Shown in pieces: positions 9,772-20,481 of a stretch of 64,000 nt of DNA; position 1 is the first letter of the stretch; every line of letters starts with the position of its first letter. Both the position numbers and the translations under genes were made by a program. This DNA comes from Anaerosalibacter massiliensis. Lineage in GTDB: Bacteria; Bacillota; Clostridia; Tissierellales; Sporanaerobacteraceae. Below the pieces are notes generated by a model that saw nothing but the letters and a program-made list of their open reading frames with translations, did not search any database and was not told the DNA's origin. The stretch spans positions 20,179 through 84,178 of the forward strand of contig CCEZ01000044.1 in the NCBI GenBank assembly GCA_000751555.1. The letters are read 5' to 3'.

Positions 9772-9800
9772 ATAATACTAGAAAAAAACTATTATGTCAA
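9772..9800 (-). promoter_or_regulatory. Promoter of the proS T-box transcript
   Basis: Minus strand: TTGACA (9795-9800), 17-base spacer, TATTAT (9772-9777). It sits immediately after the natB stop codon. Confidence 0.75.
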
Positions 9801-9803
9801 ATA

Positions 9804-10985
9804 TTAATTTCTGAATATAACTGTTTCTTTTTCAAACATTTTTACAGTTATTGTTAAAAACAAAGCTATATACAATAGATTCCATCCCGTAGTTATCAAT
9901 ATATGTTTCATATCATATACAGATACTATGACTTCCTTAATAACTCCTATAGTATTTATTATAGGTATATGAAAATAATGTCTAGGTATGGCTCTACCAT
10001 CTACAAACATAGTCAGATAAGCAGGTACCATAAGTACAATACTTACAGGACTTAAATAAGTTTGAGCTTCTTTGAAGTTTCTAGCATAAAAACTAATTGC
10101 AAGTTCAATACTTGAGAATGCTAAAGCCATTTCTAAACAAACTAAGGTTATTATACCAATAGCTTTTATAGAAAGTGTAGTCCCCTCTCCTAGAAAATCT
10201 GGATTTATCTTTGTAGCAATTAAAAATCCTATTAAAGAAGCTATAGTAGCAATTACCCCTGCCACAACTACTGCAAAATATTTTCCCATGAGTATAGACA
10301 TTCTACTAGACTTTGTAGTCAAAAGAGGTTCTAAGGTTTGTCTTTCTTTTTCTCCTGCACCTAAATCAGTAGCGGCTGGAATACCTCCTACAGCTGACCA
10401 TATAGTTAGCATAAAGGGAAGCATCATAGAGAAAATCATTAGTCCTGTTCCCCCCTCTTTAGATACAGAAGAATATTTAATATCTATAGGTTCTAGTATC
10501 TGTGGATTGACTCCTGCATTTTCCAATCTTTTAGCTACAATATATCCAGTATAACCTGAAATAATTTGTTCTACCCTTGATTTACCTATTTCAGATTTTT
10601 GACTAGCATCATCATAAATTAATTCTATTCTAGGTTTTTCACCTTGCTGAATTTTTTCATCAAAATTTTCTCCAATTTTTACTATGACTTTTATATCTAG
10701 CTTGTCTAAAGCTTTTTCAGCATCTTCAGTTTTTACAATATTTATATCCTTATGATTTAAAAGAAAAGATTCAAGTTCATTTTTTTCTTCACTTAAGATA
10801 GCAATTTGTACAGGTTCTTTACTTTCCTTTTCAATATCCGAACTCCCAATACCAAAAACAAATGCTATTAAAGGGAATATTATTATTGGAATTATTATAC
10901 TTGAAAAAATAGTCTTTTTATCCCTAAATGTATCTATTATTTCTTTTTTGAAAACTACTCTAGTAAATTTATTCATTTTTTTCAC
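9804..10985 (-). CDS. natB: ABC-2 permease, NatB-like
   Basis: 393 residues. Layout typical of NatB-type exporters: one membrane segment near residues 25-47, a large extracytoplasmic domain, then five or six membrane segments from about residue 185 (MIFSMMLPFMLTIWSA onward) with the EKERQTLEPLLTTKSSR cytoplasmic loop that is diagnostic of this group. Partner of the ATPase encoded immediately upstream, overlapping by 17 bases. NatAB of Bacillus exports sodium; the substrate here is not shown by the sequence and could be a drug or peptide. Confidence 0.85.
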   Translation of the reverse strand: MKKMNKFTRVVFKKEIIDTFRDKKTIFSSIIIPIIIFPLIAFVFGIGSSDIEKESKEPVQIAILSEEKNELESFLLNHKDINIVKTEDAEKALDKLDIKVIVKIGENFDEKIQQGEKPRIELIYDDASQKSEIGKSRVEQIISGYTGYIVAKRLENAGVNPQILEPIDIKYSSVSKEGGTGLMIFSMMLPFMLTIWSAVGGIPAATDLGAGEKERQTLEPLLTTKSSRMSILMGKYFAVVVAGVIATIASLIGFLIATKINPDFLGEGTTLSIKAIGIITLVCLEMALAFSSIELAISFYARNFKEAQTYLSPVSIVLMVPAYLTMFVDGRAIPRHYFHIPIINTIGVIKEVIVSVYDMKHILITTGWNLLYIALFLTITVKMFEKETVIFRN

Positions 10986-11697
10986 CTACTAAAGAAACAA
11001 ATATTTCTTCTAAATTTTCTTCTCCATACTTCACCTTTAATCCTTCTAATGAAGAAATTTCTACCATCTTTCCTTTATGAATTATTCCTACCTCATCACA
11101 TAATTTTTCTACTTCATTCATAGAATGGCTAGAAAATATAATAGTTTTTCCTTCATTTCTCAATTCCTTTATAAATTCATGTACTACTCTAATAGCTGTT
11201 ACATCAAGACCTGATGTAGGTTCATCAAAAAACATTATAGATGGACTATGGATTATACTTCTAGCTATAGCAACTTTTTGCTTCATACCTTTTGAAAATT
11301 TTCCTACTTTCCTATCAATATACTCTTCCATTTCTAGATCCTTGGCTAATTTTTCAATTTTCATATTTATCTGAGCCTTGTCCATACCATTCAAAAGCCC
11401 AAAATATTCAATATTTTCCCTAGCTGAAAGCCGATCATAAAGGCCTATCTCTCCTCCAAATAAAATACCAATTTCTCCTCTTATATCTACTGGGTCTTGA
11501 ATTAAATCATATTCATTTATAATTGCTGTACCTGAAGTAGGTTTAAGCATTGTAGCAAGCATCCTCAATGTAGTAGTCTTGCCTGCACCATTTTCTCCTA
11601 GAAGTCCAAAAACTTTGCCTTCTTCCACTTCAAAGGATACATTGTCCACTGCAATTACATCTTTAAAATGTTTAGATAATTTTTTAATTTCTATCAT
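10969..11697 (-). CDS. natA: ABC transporter ATP-binding protein, NatA-like
   Basis: 242 residues, one nucleotide-binding domain. Walker [11 protein letters not shown] (about 35-44), signature FSKGMKQKV, Walker [13 protein letters not shown] and the switch histidine in FSSHSMNE are all intact. It overlaps natB downstream by 17 bases and the end of ispF upstream by 14 bases, so ispD-ispF-natA-natB form one translationally linked unit even though the functions differ. Confidence 0.88.
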   Translation of the reverse strand: MIEIKKLSKHFKDVIAVDNVSFEVEEGKVFGLLGENGAGKTTTLRMLATMLKPTSGTAIINEYDLIQDPVDIRGEIGILFGGEIGLYDRLSARENIEYFGLLNGMDKAQINMKIEKLAKDLEMEEYIDRKVGKFSKGMKQKVAIARSIIHSPSIMFFDEPTSGLDVTAIRVVHEFIKELRNEGKTIIFSSHSMNEVEKLCDEVGIIHKGKMVEISSLEGLKVKYGEENLEEIFVSLVGEKNE

Positions 11698-12181
11698 ATC
11701 TTCCCCCCTTATTTTTTTCTAATATACATATACTATGAGCTGATATACCCTCTTTCTGCCCCTCAAACCCTAAACCTTCTGTAGTTGTCGCTTTTATATT
11801 TATATTATCTTTTGAGGTATTAAGTACTTTAGTTATATTTTCTTTCATAGTATCTATATATGGAAACATCTTAGGACTTTGTGCAACTATTATACTGTCT
11901 ATATTTCCTATCATATACCCATTTTCTTTCATAATACTGTAGACTTCTTCAAGAAGAACCATACTTGATATATCCTTGTACCTTTCATCTGTATCTGGAA
12001 AATGCTTGCCAATATCTCCAAATCCTAATGCTCCCAATATGCTATCCATAATAGCATGTATCAAAACATCTGCATCTGAATGACCTAGCAAACCTTTATC
12101 ATGAGGAATTTCTATTCCTCCTATTATTAATTTTCTCTTTTCTACTAATTTGTGAACATCATAACCTATTCCTACTTTCAT
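11684..12181 (-). CDS. ispF: 2-C-methyl-D-erythritol 2,4-cyclodiphosphate synthase
   Basis: Fifth step of the MEP isoprenoid pathway. 165 residues, normal length. Metal ligands are in GYDVHKL (Asp8, His10) and the [13 protein letters not shown] segment (His near 42); the FPDTD loop and the C-terminal [18 protein letters not shown] signature are present. Next to ispD, whose product acts two steps earlier, as in many bacteria where the two genes are adjacent or fused. Confidence 0.97.
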   Translation of the reverse strand: MKVGIGYDVHKLVEKRKLIIGGIEIPHDKGLLGHSDADVLIHAIMDSILGALGFGDIGKHFPDTDERYKDISSMVLLEEVYSIMKENGYMIGNIDSIIVAQSPKMFPYIDTMKENITKVLNTSKDNINIKATTTEGLGFEGQKEGISAHSICILEKNKGGRYDRN

Positions 12182-12192
12182 AAAAATCCATC

Positions 12193-12933
12193 CTATCTAC
12201 TTTGAAATATAAATTCTCTCCTATTTAAAATAATCTCCTTATCTTTAAGTAAGGACTCTCCAACTATTAAATCTTCTGGGGTAGTTATTTTTATATTTTC
12301 ATAATTACCCATTATCATTTTCACACAAATTCCCAATCTTTCTACAAGCATACTATCATCTGTTCCTACAAAATCATCTTCTATGGCACATTTGTAAGCT
12401 TCCATTATAGTATCTTTCCAAAATGATTGGGGAGTTTGAGCTGCCCATATCTTACTTCTATCAGGAGTACTAGAAATATTCTCATTCTTCTCTACAAGTT
12501 TAATTGTATCCTTCACTGGAACTCCTACTACACAAGCTCCATATTTTACTACTCCCTCTATACTATCTTTAATATTTTCTATCTTTATAAAAGGTCTAGC
12601 ACCATCATGAATTAAAACTATATTAGCTCTTTCATTTAGTGCTAACAATCCATTATATACAGAATCTTGCCTTTCTTTTCCACCTTTAACTACTTTATTT
12701 ACTTTTTTAAAGTTAAATCTTTTTACAATTTCTCTTCTGCAATAGTCTACTTCATCTTCTTTTGCAACTACTACAATTTCATCTACATAATTGCATTCTT
12801 CAAACTTTTCTAAAGTACGAGCAAGTATAGGCTTATTGGCAATAGATATAAATTGCTTATTTACACTACTTCTCATTCTATTGCTCATACCAGCAGCAGC
12901 TATTATAACTGAAACATAGTTATTTTTATACAT
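12193..12933 (-). CDS. ispD: 2-C-methyl-D-erythritol 4-phosphate cytidylyltransferase
   Basis: MEP pathway, transfers CMP to methylerythritol phosphate. 246 residues from the start [15 protein letters not shown], which has GAGGTG six bases upstream; the open frame runs 23 codons further but without a better site. Nucleotide-binding AAAGMSNRM, the HDGARPF motif and [13 protein letters not shown] are the family hallmarks. Twelve bases separate it from ispF. Confidence 0.96.
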   Translation of the reverse strand: MYKNNYVSVIIAAAGMSNRMRSSVNKQFISIANKPILARTLEKFEECNYVDEIVVVAKEDEVDYCRREIVKRFNFKKVNKVVKGGKERQDSVYNGLLALNERANIVLIHDGARPFIKIENIKDSIEGVVKYGACVVGVPVKDTIKLVEKNENISSTPDRSKIWAAQTPQSFWKDTIMEAYKCAIEDDFVGTDDSMLVERLGICVKMIMGNYENIKITTPEDLIVGESLLKDKEIILNRREFIFQSR

Positions 12934-13053
12934 TTTTTTCACCTCTAAGTAATTATAGCATATTAAAAAATAACAGGAAATACCTTTATCATATAAAATC
13001 ATTTATTATACAGAGATAGTATATGTTAAATAGCCATAAAATATATTAAGAAT

Positions 13054-13104
13054 AAAAAAAAGAGACAAAGAAGATAATTCTTAACCCATCATTATCTCTG
13101 TCTC
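13054..13104 (-). terminator. Second of two tandem terminators after the PIN-TRAM gene
   Basis: Minus strand: imperfect hairpin with arms GAGACAGAGATAAT and ATTATCTTCTTTGTCTC followed by T8. Confidence 0.8.
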
Positions 13105-13107
13105 AAA

Positions 13108-13147
13108 AAAGAAAAAGAGATAAAGGGAACTGCCCCTTTATCTCTTT
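13108..13147 (-). terminator. First terminator after the PIN-TRAM gene
   Basis: Minus strand: arms AAGAGATAAAGGGG and CCCTTTATCTCTT around a short loop, then TTTTTC. It begins directly at the stop codon of the gene at 13149-14246. Confidence 0.8.
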
Positions 13148-13148
13148 C

Positions 13149-14246
13149 TTATACTGCCCTATCTACTGCTGATTTAGGTTTTGCAAATATCATTCTTCCA
13201 GCAGAAGTTTGCAATACACTTGTTACTAAAACCCCTATAGTTTCTCCAATATGTTTTTTTCCACCTTCTACGACTATCATAGTTCCATCATCAAGATATG
13301 CTAAACCTTGACCTGATTCCTTACCATCTTTTATTACTTGGACTTTCATTTCTTCTCCTGGAAGAACTACAGGTTTAATAGCATTTGCCAATTCGTTTAT
13401 ATTTAACACTTCTATATTTTGAACTTCAGCTACTTTATTTAAATTATAATCATTTGTAATTATTTTACCCTTCATATCTTGAGTAAGTTTTAAAAGTTTT
13501 GAATCTACTTCTTTTATATCTTCATATTTTTTATCAGTGATAATTACTTCTACATTTAATTCTTTTTGTATTTTATTTAGTATATCAAGTCCTCTTCTTC
13601 CTCTATTTCTCTTTAGAGAATCAGAAGAGTCTGCAATATGTTGAAGCTCTTCAAGAACAAACTCTGGTATAATCAATGCTCCCTCAATGAATCCAGTTTT
13701 ACAAATATCTGCTATTCTACCATCTATAATAACACTGGTATCCAATATTTTAGGACAAGCCTTACAAGATGTTTTTAATTTTTCTTTCCCTATGTTTTTT
13801 TTGAAAAGATTAAAAGTATTCGTGAAATCCTCCATTTTCCTAGTGGGAATTTTAACTCCTAAGTATCCAAATATTAAATACAATATAATAGATACTATGA
13901 CTCCTAAATAGGGTACATTTAAATTATAAAATGGCTGGCTTAGTAAATAAGCAATAATCAACCCCACTATTAATCCAATAGAACCTAAAGCGATATCGGA
14001 AGCAGGCAGATCTTGAAGCTCTACTTCCACAAAACGAATAAATTTCCTTCCTCCTTTAATAAAAGAAGGTGAAAGAAAGAAAAATATAATTCCAGAAGTC
14101 AAAACCATTGATATAAATATAACCAATCCAGGTACACCCATACCTGTCAATTTTAAAATACCAAGGCTCTCTAAGCCAGCCACAATTCCATATCCTATCA
14201 ATGTTCCTACTAAAGCTATTACATATCTGGCAATTTTATCTGCCAT
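13149..14246 (-). CDS. PIN/TRAM-domain membrane protein (YacL-like)
   Basis: 365 residues. Four membrane segments in the first about 130 residues, then a PIN nuclease-type domain starting at KILDTSVIIDGRIADI (acidic metal ligands D, D) and continuing to ITNDYNLNKVAE, and a C-terminal TRAM RNA-binding domain (GQGLAYLDDGTMIVVEGGKKHIGE). This is the conserved YacL arrangement found between ispD and carD/disA in many Firmicutes. A ribonuclease role is suggested by the domains but not settled for the family. Confidence 0.9.
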   Translation of the reverse strand: MADKIARYVIALVGTLIGYGIVAGLESLGILKLTGMGVPGLVIFISMVLTSGIIFFFLSPSFIKGGRKFIRFVEVELQDLPASDIALGSIGLIVGLIIAYLLSQPFYNLNVPYLGVIVSIILYLIFGYLGVKIPTRKMEDFTNTFNLFKKNIGKEKLKTSCKACPKILDTSVIIDGRIADICKTGFIEGALIIPEFVLEELQHIADSSDSLKRNRGRRGLDILNKIQKELNVEVIITDKKYEDIKEVDSKLLKLTQDMKGKIITNDYNLNKVAEVQNIEVLNINELANAIKPVVLPGEEMKVQVIKDGKESGQGLAYLDDGTMIVVEGGKKHIGETIGVLVTSVLQTSAGRMIFAKPKSAVDRAV

Positions 14247-14325
14247 GAACTCACCTCCCTACTATCATTATATATTTCCATAAATTAAATTAATATAACA
14301 TTTTTTTAAAACTTTTTATTTATTT

Positions 14326-14814
14326 TTATGCAGAGGGAGAATCTATAGCTTCATCAATGAGCCTTTCTGTTTCTTCCTGATCAATGTCTTTTGCCAATAC
14401 TATCTCGCTTACAAGCATTTGTTTTGCACTGTTTAACATCTTTCTTTCTCCTGTTGATAATCCTTTTTCTCTATCTCTAATCATAAGATTTCTAACAACT
14501 GATGCAATTTCAAAAATATTTCCACTTTTAATTTTATCCATGTTTATCCTATATCTTCTATTCCAATTTTGAGGCATTTTTGTTTGGTTTCCACTTAGAA
14601 CTGCAAAAACTCTATCAATATCATCATTTTCTACAATTTCTCTTATTCCAATATCTCCTACATTATCTACTGGCACCATTACTTTCATATCTCCAATAGG
14701 CATTTTCATAATGTAGTACTTCTTCTTTTCATCTAATATTTCCCTTTCTTCTATAGCGACAATAATGCCTGCACCATGCATAGGGTAAACAATTCTATCT
14801 CCTATATCAAACAT
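14326..14814 (-). CDS. carD: CarD/CdnL-type transcription regulator
   Basis: About 162 residues. N-terminal Tudor-like RNA polymerase-interacting domain (FDIGDRIVYPMHGAGIIVAIEE) and a helical C-terminal DNA-contacting domain. In Actinobacteria and Myxococcus the family stabilises open complexes at promoters. The start MFDIGDR is chosen because GGGAGG lies seven bases upstream; the open frame upstream covers the promoter itself. Divergent from the plus-strand DUF1573-like gene. Confidence 0.9.
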   Translation of the reverse strand: MFDIGDRIVYPMHGAGIIVAIEEREILDEKKKYYIMKMPIGDMKVMVPVDNVGDIGIREIVENDDIDRVFAVLSGNQTKMPQNWNRRYRINMDKIKSGNIFEIASVVRNLMIRDREKGLSTGERKMLNSAKQMLVSEIVLAKDIDQEETERLIDEAIDSPSA

Positions 14815-14850
14815 AGTGACAACCTCCCAATTTAAACATAGTATATTAAC

Positions 14851-14879
14851 AGTATACAATAAAGGGTAATGATTGTCAA
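14851..14879 (-). promoter_or_regulatory. Strong promoter of carD
   Basis: Minus strand: TTGACA (14874-14879), 17-base spacer, TATACT (14851-14856), about 35 bases before the start codon. Confidence 0.85.
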
Positions 14880-14972
14880 ATAAGATATTGTACCATATTC
14901 CTTATATTTTTGTCAACTAATAATTTTTTTATATACTTTTTTATAAATTAAGCCAATAAAAACAAGAATTAT

Positions 14973-15002
14973 TTGACAACAACTTGTCCTCATAAGTATA
15001 AT
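14973..15002 (+). promoter_or_regulatory. Consensus promoter of the DUF1573-like gene
   Basis: Plus strand: TTGACA (14973-14978), 18-base spacer, TATAAT (14997-15002), about 40 bases before the start codon at 15043. Confidence 0.85.
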
Positions 15003-15042
15003 TAAGATACAAAACAAATTATTTGACTGGGGTGGAAATTAT

Positions 15043-15459
15043 ATGGGCAGAAATATTGAGAGTATAGATGAAAATATGATTTGCGATGAATTTCAAGAGA
15101 AAGTTTCCGAAGTACTTATAAGACATAAAAGTATTTTAGACATAATTACTAAATTAGATGAGTATAACGCAAGAATTAATAGAGCAGTTATGAAATCTGT
15201 TACTTCTTGTGGCTGTATTTCAATTAATGCTTCAAAACAAAAGTATAATACGGATACTTTGGAAGAATTGAGTAGATCATTAAAAAATCATGTCGATGGG
15301 GAACTTTGCGAGGTTTGTAGGGAAAAGATTGAAGAAGAAATGGGAGCTTATGCCTTTTATTTAGCTTCTCTATGTAATACTTTAGATATAAGTTTATGGG
15401 ATGTTTTGATTAAAGAATTTGATAATTTAAAAACATTAGGAATATATAATCTAAAATAA
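15043..15459 (+). CDS. Conserved small protein, DUF1573-like annotation
   Basis: 138 residues, no signal peptide or membrane segment. It contains SCGCISINASKQ near residue 56 and a CEVCREKIEEEMG motif near 98, four cysteines that could bind metal or form a redox or regulatory site. In clostridia this family is regularly found next to disA/radA and is often labelled DUF1573; I am moderately sure of that label and no function is established. GGGGTGG precedes the ATG. One of only two clear plus-strand genes in the window, divergent from carD with its own consensus promoter. Confidence 0.8.
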   Translation: MGRNIESIDENMICDEFQEKVSEVLIRHKSILDIITKLDEYNARINRAVMKSVTSCGCISINASKQKYNTDTLEELSRSLKNHVDGELCEVCREKIEEEMGAYAFYLASLCNTLDISLWDVLIKEFDNLKTLGIYNLK

Positions 15460-15465
15460 GTAAAA

Positions 15466-15496
15466 GCTAAATTGGATTTCACCAATTTAGCTTTTT
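15466..15496. terminator. Bidirectional terminator between the convergent DUF1573-like gene and disA
   Basis: Arms AGCTAAATTGG and CCAATTTAGCT, flanked by A-rich and T-rich tracts on both sides, placed between two convergent genes. Confidence 0.85.
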
Positions 15497-15515
15497 TACT
15501 TATATTCAATGATAT

Positions 15516-16580
15516 TTATATTAGATGTCTATCTAAAAAAGACTGTTCTTGAAATCTTCTAAGACCCTCTTTTATAGTTCTTGCTCTTATTTCTCCAATA
15601 CCATCCACAAGATCTAGCTCTGAAATAGAGGCCTTGAGTATTTTTTGAAAAGATCCAAACATAGTTATAAGATTATCTAATACATTTGAAGGAAGTCTTG
15701 GTATTTTACTTAATATTCTATAGCCCTTTGGATAAATATTAGTATCTAAAGAATTAGCTCCAGTATCATAACCTATTATTTTTGCAATATTATATAGATC
15801 TAATAATTCCTCTGAAGAAAGATTTCTTATGTCATTTTTTGTATTCAAATAGTCTTTTTTCATTTTTATATTGAAATAATCTTTTATAATATTCAATCCA
15901 TCTTCCTCTACTCCACTTATAAGTTCATCAAGTTGCATACTTATAAGTCTTCCTTCATTTCCTAGTTCTAATATATATTTTTCTATTTCATCAGATACTC
16001 TCATAACCATTTCTATTCTTTGAAGAACTTTCACCACATCATATACAGTTACTAAATCTTCAAATTCTAATGCAGTTAAATTTCTCATAGCTTGATTTAA
16101 TACGTTTTTATATTTTTCTAAGGTCTGTATAGCTTGATTAGCCTTATCAAGTATTTCACTGGAATCTCTCAAAACATATTTGCTGTTTCTCCTATATAAA
16201 GTGATTATATTTCTTCTTTGGGATATAGCAATAACTAATGCATTTGTTTGCTTAGCAACTCTTTCTGCTGTTCTATGTCGAATTCCCGTTTCCTTTGAAA
16301 TTATAGACTGGTCTGGAATTAACTGAGCATTAGCATATAGTATTTTCTTGCAATCATTACTAATTATTATGGCTCCATCCATTTTAGCTAGTTCATAAAG
16401 ATATGCTGGGGAAAAATCACTATTTATATTAAATCCTCCATCTACTGTCTTAAGTACCTCCTCATTGTTTCCAATCACTATCAAAGCTCCAGTTTTTGCC
16501 CTTACTATACTTTCAAGTCCCATGCGTAGACGGGTTCCAGGAGCAACTATTCTCAAAGATTCATATATGTCTTTCTTCAT
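15516..16580 (-). CDS. disA: DNA integrity scanning diadenylate cyclase
   Basis: Makes cyclic di-AMP from two ATP and scans DNA for branched lesions. 354 residues, normal length. The diadenylate cyclase domain carries the DGA motif in [11 protein letters not shown] and RHRTAER (with the T of the active site); a helical linker follows, and the C-terminal helix-hairpin-helix domain is seen in [17 protein letters not shown]. It follows radA with a 17-base gap, the usual order in Firmicutes. Confidence 0.97.
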   Translation of the reverse strand: MKKDIYESLRIVAPGTRLRMGLESIVRAKTGALIVIGNNEEVLKTVDGGFNINSDFSPAYLYELAKMDGAIIISNDCKKILYANAQLIPDQSIISKETGIRHRTAERVAKQTNALVIAISQRRNIITLYRRNSKYVLRDSSEILDKANQAIQTLEKYKNVLNQAMRNLTALEFEDLVTVYDVVKVLQRIEMVMRVSDEIEKYILELGNEGRLISMQLDELISGVEEDGLNIIKDYFNIKMKKDYLNTKNDIRNLSSEELLDLYNIAKIIGYDTGANSLDTNIYPKGYRILSKIPRLPSNVLDNLITMFGSFQKILKASISELDLVDGIGEIRARTIKEGLRRFQEQSFLDRHLI

Positions 16581-16597
16581 ACACTTTCCTCCATATT

Positions 16598-17956
16598 CTA
16601 ACCTCCTAAAACAATATCCAACGCTTCTAATACATTATTAACACCTATTATATTTATTCCTTTTGTTTTATTTAAATCCTTTATATTTGCCTTAGGAACA
16701 ATTGCTGTATTAAAGCCTAAATTTTCTGCTTCTTTAATCCTTTTTTCTATGAAATTCACCCTTCTAACTTCTCCTGTAAGACCTACTTCTCCTACAATAG
16801 TCAGTTTTGAATCTATAGGAATATCTCTATAACTTGAAGCTATTGATGATATAATACCTAAATCTATAGCTGGTTCTTTTGTCTTAAGTCCTCCTACAAT
16901 ATTTGCATATACATCATAACTTTCCATATTATATCCTACCTTTTTTTCTAGAACAGCTATCATTAAAATAACTCTATTATAATCTATACCCATAGCTACC
17001 CTTCTAGGCATTCCAAACATAGTAGGGCTTACTAATGATTGTAATTCCACAAGCATTGGTCTAGTTCCTTCTAAACTTGGAACAACTATTGTACCGGAAG
17101 TATCTCTTGGTCTTTCTGAAATGAGAATCTTTGAAGGATTTTGGACTTCTACAAGGCCTATATCTCTCATTTCAAACATACCTATTTCATTTGTAGATCC
17201 AAATCTATTTTTTATAGCTCTTAAAATTCTATAACTATGATATGCCTCCCCCTCAAAATAGAGAACTGTATCTACCATATGCTCAAGTACTCTTGGTCCA
17301 GCAATAGAACCCTCTTTAGTTACATGCCCTACAAGAAAGGTAGCAATATTCTTTCTCTTAGCTATATTCATTAAAATATGAGTGCCTTCTCTTACTTGAC
17401 CAACACTACCTGGAGCTGAACTAATATCAGGATTATAAACTGTTTGAATAGAATCTATAATTAAAATATCTGGAGATACATTTTCTATTATACCTTTTAT
17501 TATGTCCAGATTAGTTTCAGATAAAATATATAACTCTTTAGATTCTAATTTTATCCTCTCTGCTCTTATTTTAATCTGTTTTACTGATTCTTCTCCAGAT
17601 ACATATAATACTTTTAATCCTTTATTTGAAAGATTGTTTGCTATTTGTATAAGTAATGTGGACTTTCCTATTCCTGGATCTCCTCCTACAAGTATTAAAG
17701 AGCCCTTAACAATTCCTCCCCCTAATACCCTATCCATTTCTCCTATATCAGTTTTAAATCTATCTTCTTCATCTATTTTTACATCCTTAATATTTTCTAT
17801 TTTTATATCCTTTAAATCCTTCTTTATCTTACTTTTTTTCTCATCAATTTCTTCTACAAAACTATTCCATTCATTACAAGAAGGGCATTTTCCCATCCAT
17901 TTATAATTTTCATAGCCACAGTTTTGGCAAATAAATTTTGTTTTGATTTTAGCCAC
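16598..17956 (-). CDS. radA: DNA repair protein RadA (Sms)
   Basis: Branch-migration ATPase used in recombinational repair. 452 residues. N-terminal zinc finger [18 protein letters not shown], Walker [11 protein letters not shown] near residue 90, the RadA-specific KNRFGSTNE motif near 250, and a C-terminal Lon-protease-like domain without the protease active site. Preceded by the clpC terminator, so transcription with disA from its own start or by read-through is likely. Confidence 0.97.
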   Translation of the reverse strand: MAKIKTKFICQNCGYENYKWMGKCPSCNEWNSFVEEIDEKKSKIKKDLKDIKIENIKDVKIDEEDRFKTDIGEMDRVLGGGIVKGSLILVGGDPGIGKSTLLIQIANNLSNKGLKVLYVSGEESVKQIKIRAERIKLESKELYILSETNLDIIKGIIENVSPDILIIDSIQTVYNPDISSAPGSVGQVREGTHILMNIAKRKNIATFLVGHVTKEGSIAGPRVLEHMVDTVLYFEGEAYHSYRILRAIKNRFGSTNEIGMFEMRDIGLVEVQNPSKILISERPRDTSGTIVVPSLEGTRPMLVELQSLVSPTMFGMPRRVAMGIDYNRVILMIAVLEKKVGYNMESYDVYANIVGGLKTKEPAIDLGIISSIASSYRDIPIDSKLTIVGEVGLTGEVRRVNFIEKRIKEAENLGFNTAIVPKANIKDLNKTKGINIIGVNNVLEALDIVLGG

Positions 17957-18014
17957 AAAATCACCTCTTAAATATTCTCTCCGTATTATATCCTACTATA
18001 TTTTTTTTACAAAT

Positions 18015-18052
18015 AAAAGAGCCTGTTTTATAATTATAAAACAGGCTCTTTT
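18015..18052 (-). terminator. clpC terminator: perfect palindrome centred on the stop codon
   Basis: Two perfect 19-bp arms (18015-18033 and 18034-18052), so the last six codons of clpC are part of the stem; a short T tract follows on the minus strand. Confidence 0.85.
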
Positions 18053-20466
18053 TTAAATACTAGCTTTTCATTACTGTAGTCAATAAATATATCATCTTCT
18101 TTAGATACATTTCCCTTTAAAATCTCTTCTGCCAGTTGATCTTCTATCATCTTAGTTATAGTTCTCTCTAAAGGTCTAGCACCATAAACTGGATCAAAGC
18201 CTTTTTTGCTAATATATTCCTTAGTATTTTCACTAATCCTAATATTAATCTCCATTTTTTTAAGTCTCTTTTCTAAATCATTTACCATTACATCTACAAT
18301 TTCCCTTACATTTATTTGACTCAATGGATGGAACATTATTATTTCATCTATTCTATTTAAAAATTCTGGTCTAAAGGTTCGTTTAAGTTCATCTTTTATA
18401 TTTTCTTTTATCTTTTCATACTCTTCTTTTTCTTCATCTTTTGGTGCCGCAAACCCTAAAATATTTTGCTTTTTAATAGTAGTTGCTCCTACATTAGATG
18501 TCATAATTATAACTGTATTTTTGAAATCTACAGTTCTTCCCTTTGAATCTGTAAGTCTACCATCATCTAATATTTGCAATAATGCATTAAATACATCTGG
18601 ATGAGCTTTCTCTACTTCGTCAAACAATATAACTGAATAAGGTTTCCTTCTAACAGCTTCTGTAAGCTGTCCTCCCTCTTCATATCCTACATATCCTGGA
18701 GGAGACCCTACTAGTCTTGAAACAGAATGTTTTTCCATGTATTCAGACATATCTATTCTAATCATAGAATCTTCGTCACCAAATAATGCTTCTGACAATG
18801 CTTTTGCAAGATAAGTTTTACCTACACCAGTAGGTCCAACAAATATAAAAGTTCCTACAGGCTTACTTGGATCTTTAAGTCCTACTCTTGCCCTTCTTAC
18901 GGCACTAGAAACAGCTTCTACTGCATCATCTTGACCTATAACTTTCTTATGAAGTATCTCTTCTAATTTAAGAAGTCTTTCACTTTCTTCAACAGTCATT
19001 TTGCTTACAGGTATTCCTGTCCAGTTTGATACAACCTTTGCAATTTCATCATATCCAACTTCCATATTAGCTGTTTTTTTCTCTTGCTCCCATTCTACTT
19101 TTCTAGTTTTTAATTGATTTTTTAGCTGTTTTTCTTCATCTCTTATTGCAGCAGCTTTTTCATAGTTTTGTGTGTTTATAGCTTCTTCTTTCTCTTGAGA
19201 AAGCTCTTCTAATTTTTCTTCAATAGTCTTTAAACCATCAGGAGCAGTAATAGATTGAAGTCTAACCATAGAAGCTGATTCATCAATTAGATCTATTGCT
19301 TTATCAGGTAAAAATCTATCAGTAATATATCTACTTGATAACTCTGCTGCTGCTTTAATAGCTTCATCTGTTATTTTCACTCTATGATGGGCTTCATATT
19401 TATCTCTAAGTCCCTTTAATATCTCTACAGTATCCTCTATACTAGGTTCATCTACCATTATAGGTTGAAATCTTCTCTCTAATGCAGAATCCTTTTCTAT
19501 ATGTTTCCTATATTCATCTATAGTAGTTGCTCCTATAACTTGAATTTCTCCTCTTGCAAGTACTGGTTTCAATATATTAGAAGCATCAATTGCTCCTTCT
19601 GCTGCTCCAGCACCTACTATTGTATGCAATTCATCAATAAACAATATTATATTTCCAGATTCTTTGAGCTCTTCCATTACAGCCTTTAGTCTTTCTTCAA
19701 ACTCTCCTCTATATTTAGCTCCTGCTAACATACCTGGTAAATCTAATGTAACAACTCTTTTCTCCTTAATTATTTCTGGAATCTGACCTTCCACAATTTT
19801 TTGAGCCAATCCTTCTGCTACGGCTGTTTTTCCTACACCTGGTTCTCCGATAAGCACTGGATTATTTTTGGTTCTTCTACTTAGTACTTGTATAACTCTT
19901 TGTATTTCTTTATCTCTTCCTATAACAGGATCTATTTTGCCTTCCTTAGATAATTCTGTTAAATCTCTACTATATTTATTTAAATTTGGTGTATTTGCTT
20001 CTTGATTCCCTTGTGATATTTTAGAATTGCTTTCTGTAAGCATTTCCACTATATCTCTTTTCAATTTTTCTACATCTACATTTAGACTCTTTAAAATTGC
20101 TACTGCTACACCTTCGCCTTCTCCTATTAGTCCTAAAAGTATATGTTCTGTACCAATATAATTATGTCCTAAATTTCTAGCTTCTAAAAAACTTAATTCA
20201 AATATTCTTTTAGTTCTGGGTGTGAAACCTAATATATCTGTTTCATATTTTCCATATCCTACTGCATTTGCAACTTGAATTCTAGCCTTATCTAAATCCA
20301 CTCCCTGACTCTTTAATGCTCTATAAGCTATACCTTCCCCTTCACTTATAAGCCCTAACAATATATGTTCAGTACCTACATAATTATGCTTTAGTCTTTG
20401 AGCTTCTTCTTGTGCTAATAGTATGGCTTTCTGTGCTCTCTCCGTAAATCTACCAAACATAGCCAT
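18034..20466 (-). CDS. clpC: ATP-dependent Clp protease ATPase ClpC
   Basis: Hsp100 unfoldase that feeds ClpP. 810 residues, normal. Two Clp N-terminal repeats (residues 1-145), first AAA domain with [13 protein letters not shown], a middle UVR-like coiled segment ([21 protein letters not shown] near 430) that marks ClpC, second AAA domain with [14 protein letters not shown]. It is the last gene of the ctsR-mcsA-mcsB-clpC operon and follows mcsB by 15 bases. Confidence 0.98.
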   Translation of the reverse strand: MAMFGRFTERAQKAILLAQEEAQRLKHNYVGTEHILLGLISEGEGIAYRALKSQGVDLDKARIQVANAVGYGKYETDILGFTPRTKRIFELSFLEARNLGHNYIGTEHILLGLIGEGEGVAVAILKSLNVDVEKLKRDIVEMLTESNSKISQGNQEANTPNLNKYSRDLTELSKEGKIDPVIGRDKEIQRVIQVLSRRTKNNPVLIGEPGVGKTAVAEGLAQKIVEGQIPEIIKEKRVVTLDLPGMLAGAKYRGEFEERLKAVMEELKESGNIILFIDELHTIVGAGAAEGAIDASNILKPVLARGEIQVIGATTIDEYRKHIEKDSALERRFQPIMVDEPSIEDTVEILKGLRDKYEAHHRVKITDEAIKAAAELSSRYITDRFLPDKAIDLIDESASMVRLQSITAPDGLKTIEEKLEELSQEKEEAINTQNYEKAAAIRDEEKQLKNQLKTRKVEWEQEKKTANMEVGYDEIAKVVSNWTGIPVSKMTVEESERLLKLEEILHKKVIGQDDAVEAVSSAVRRARVGLKDPSKPVGTFIFVGPTGVGKTYLAKALSEALFGDEDSMIRIDMSEYMEKHSVSRLVGSPPGYVGYEEGGQLTEAVRRKPYSVILFDEVEKAHPDVFNALLQILDDGRLTDSKGRTVDFKNTVIIMTSNVGATTIKKQNILGFAAPKDEEKEEYEKIKENIKDELKRTFRPEFLNRIDEIIMFHPLSQINVREIVDVMVNDLEKRLKKMEINIRISENTKEYISKKGFDPVYGARPLERTITKMIEDQLAEEILKGNVSKEDDIFIDYSNEKLVFKKEPVL

Positions 20467-20481
20467 ATTATCCCTCCTAAT

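Noticed and set aside
9622..9807. 61-residue plus-strand frame
   Set aside because: It lies antisense inside the proS T-box leader and its promoter.
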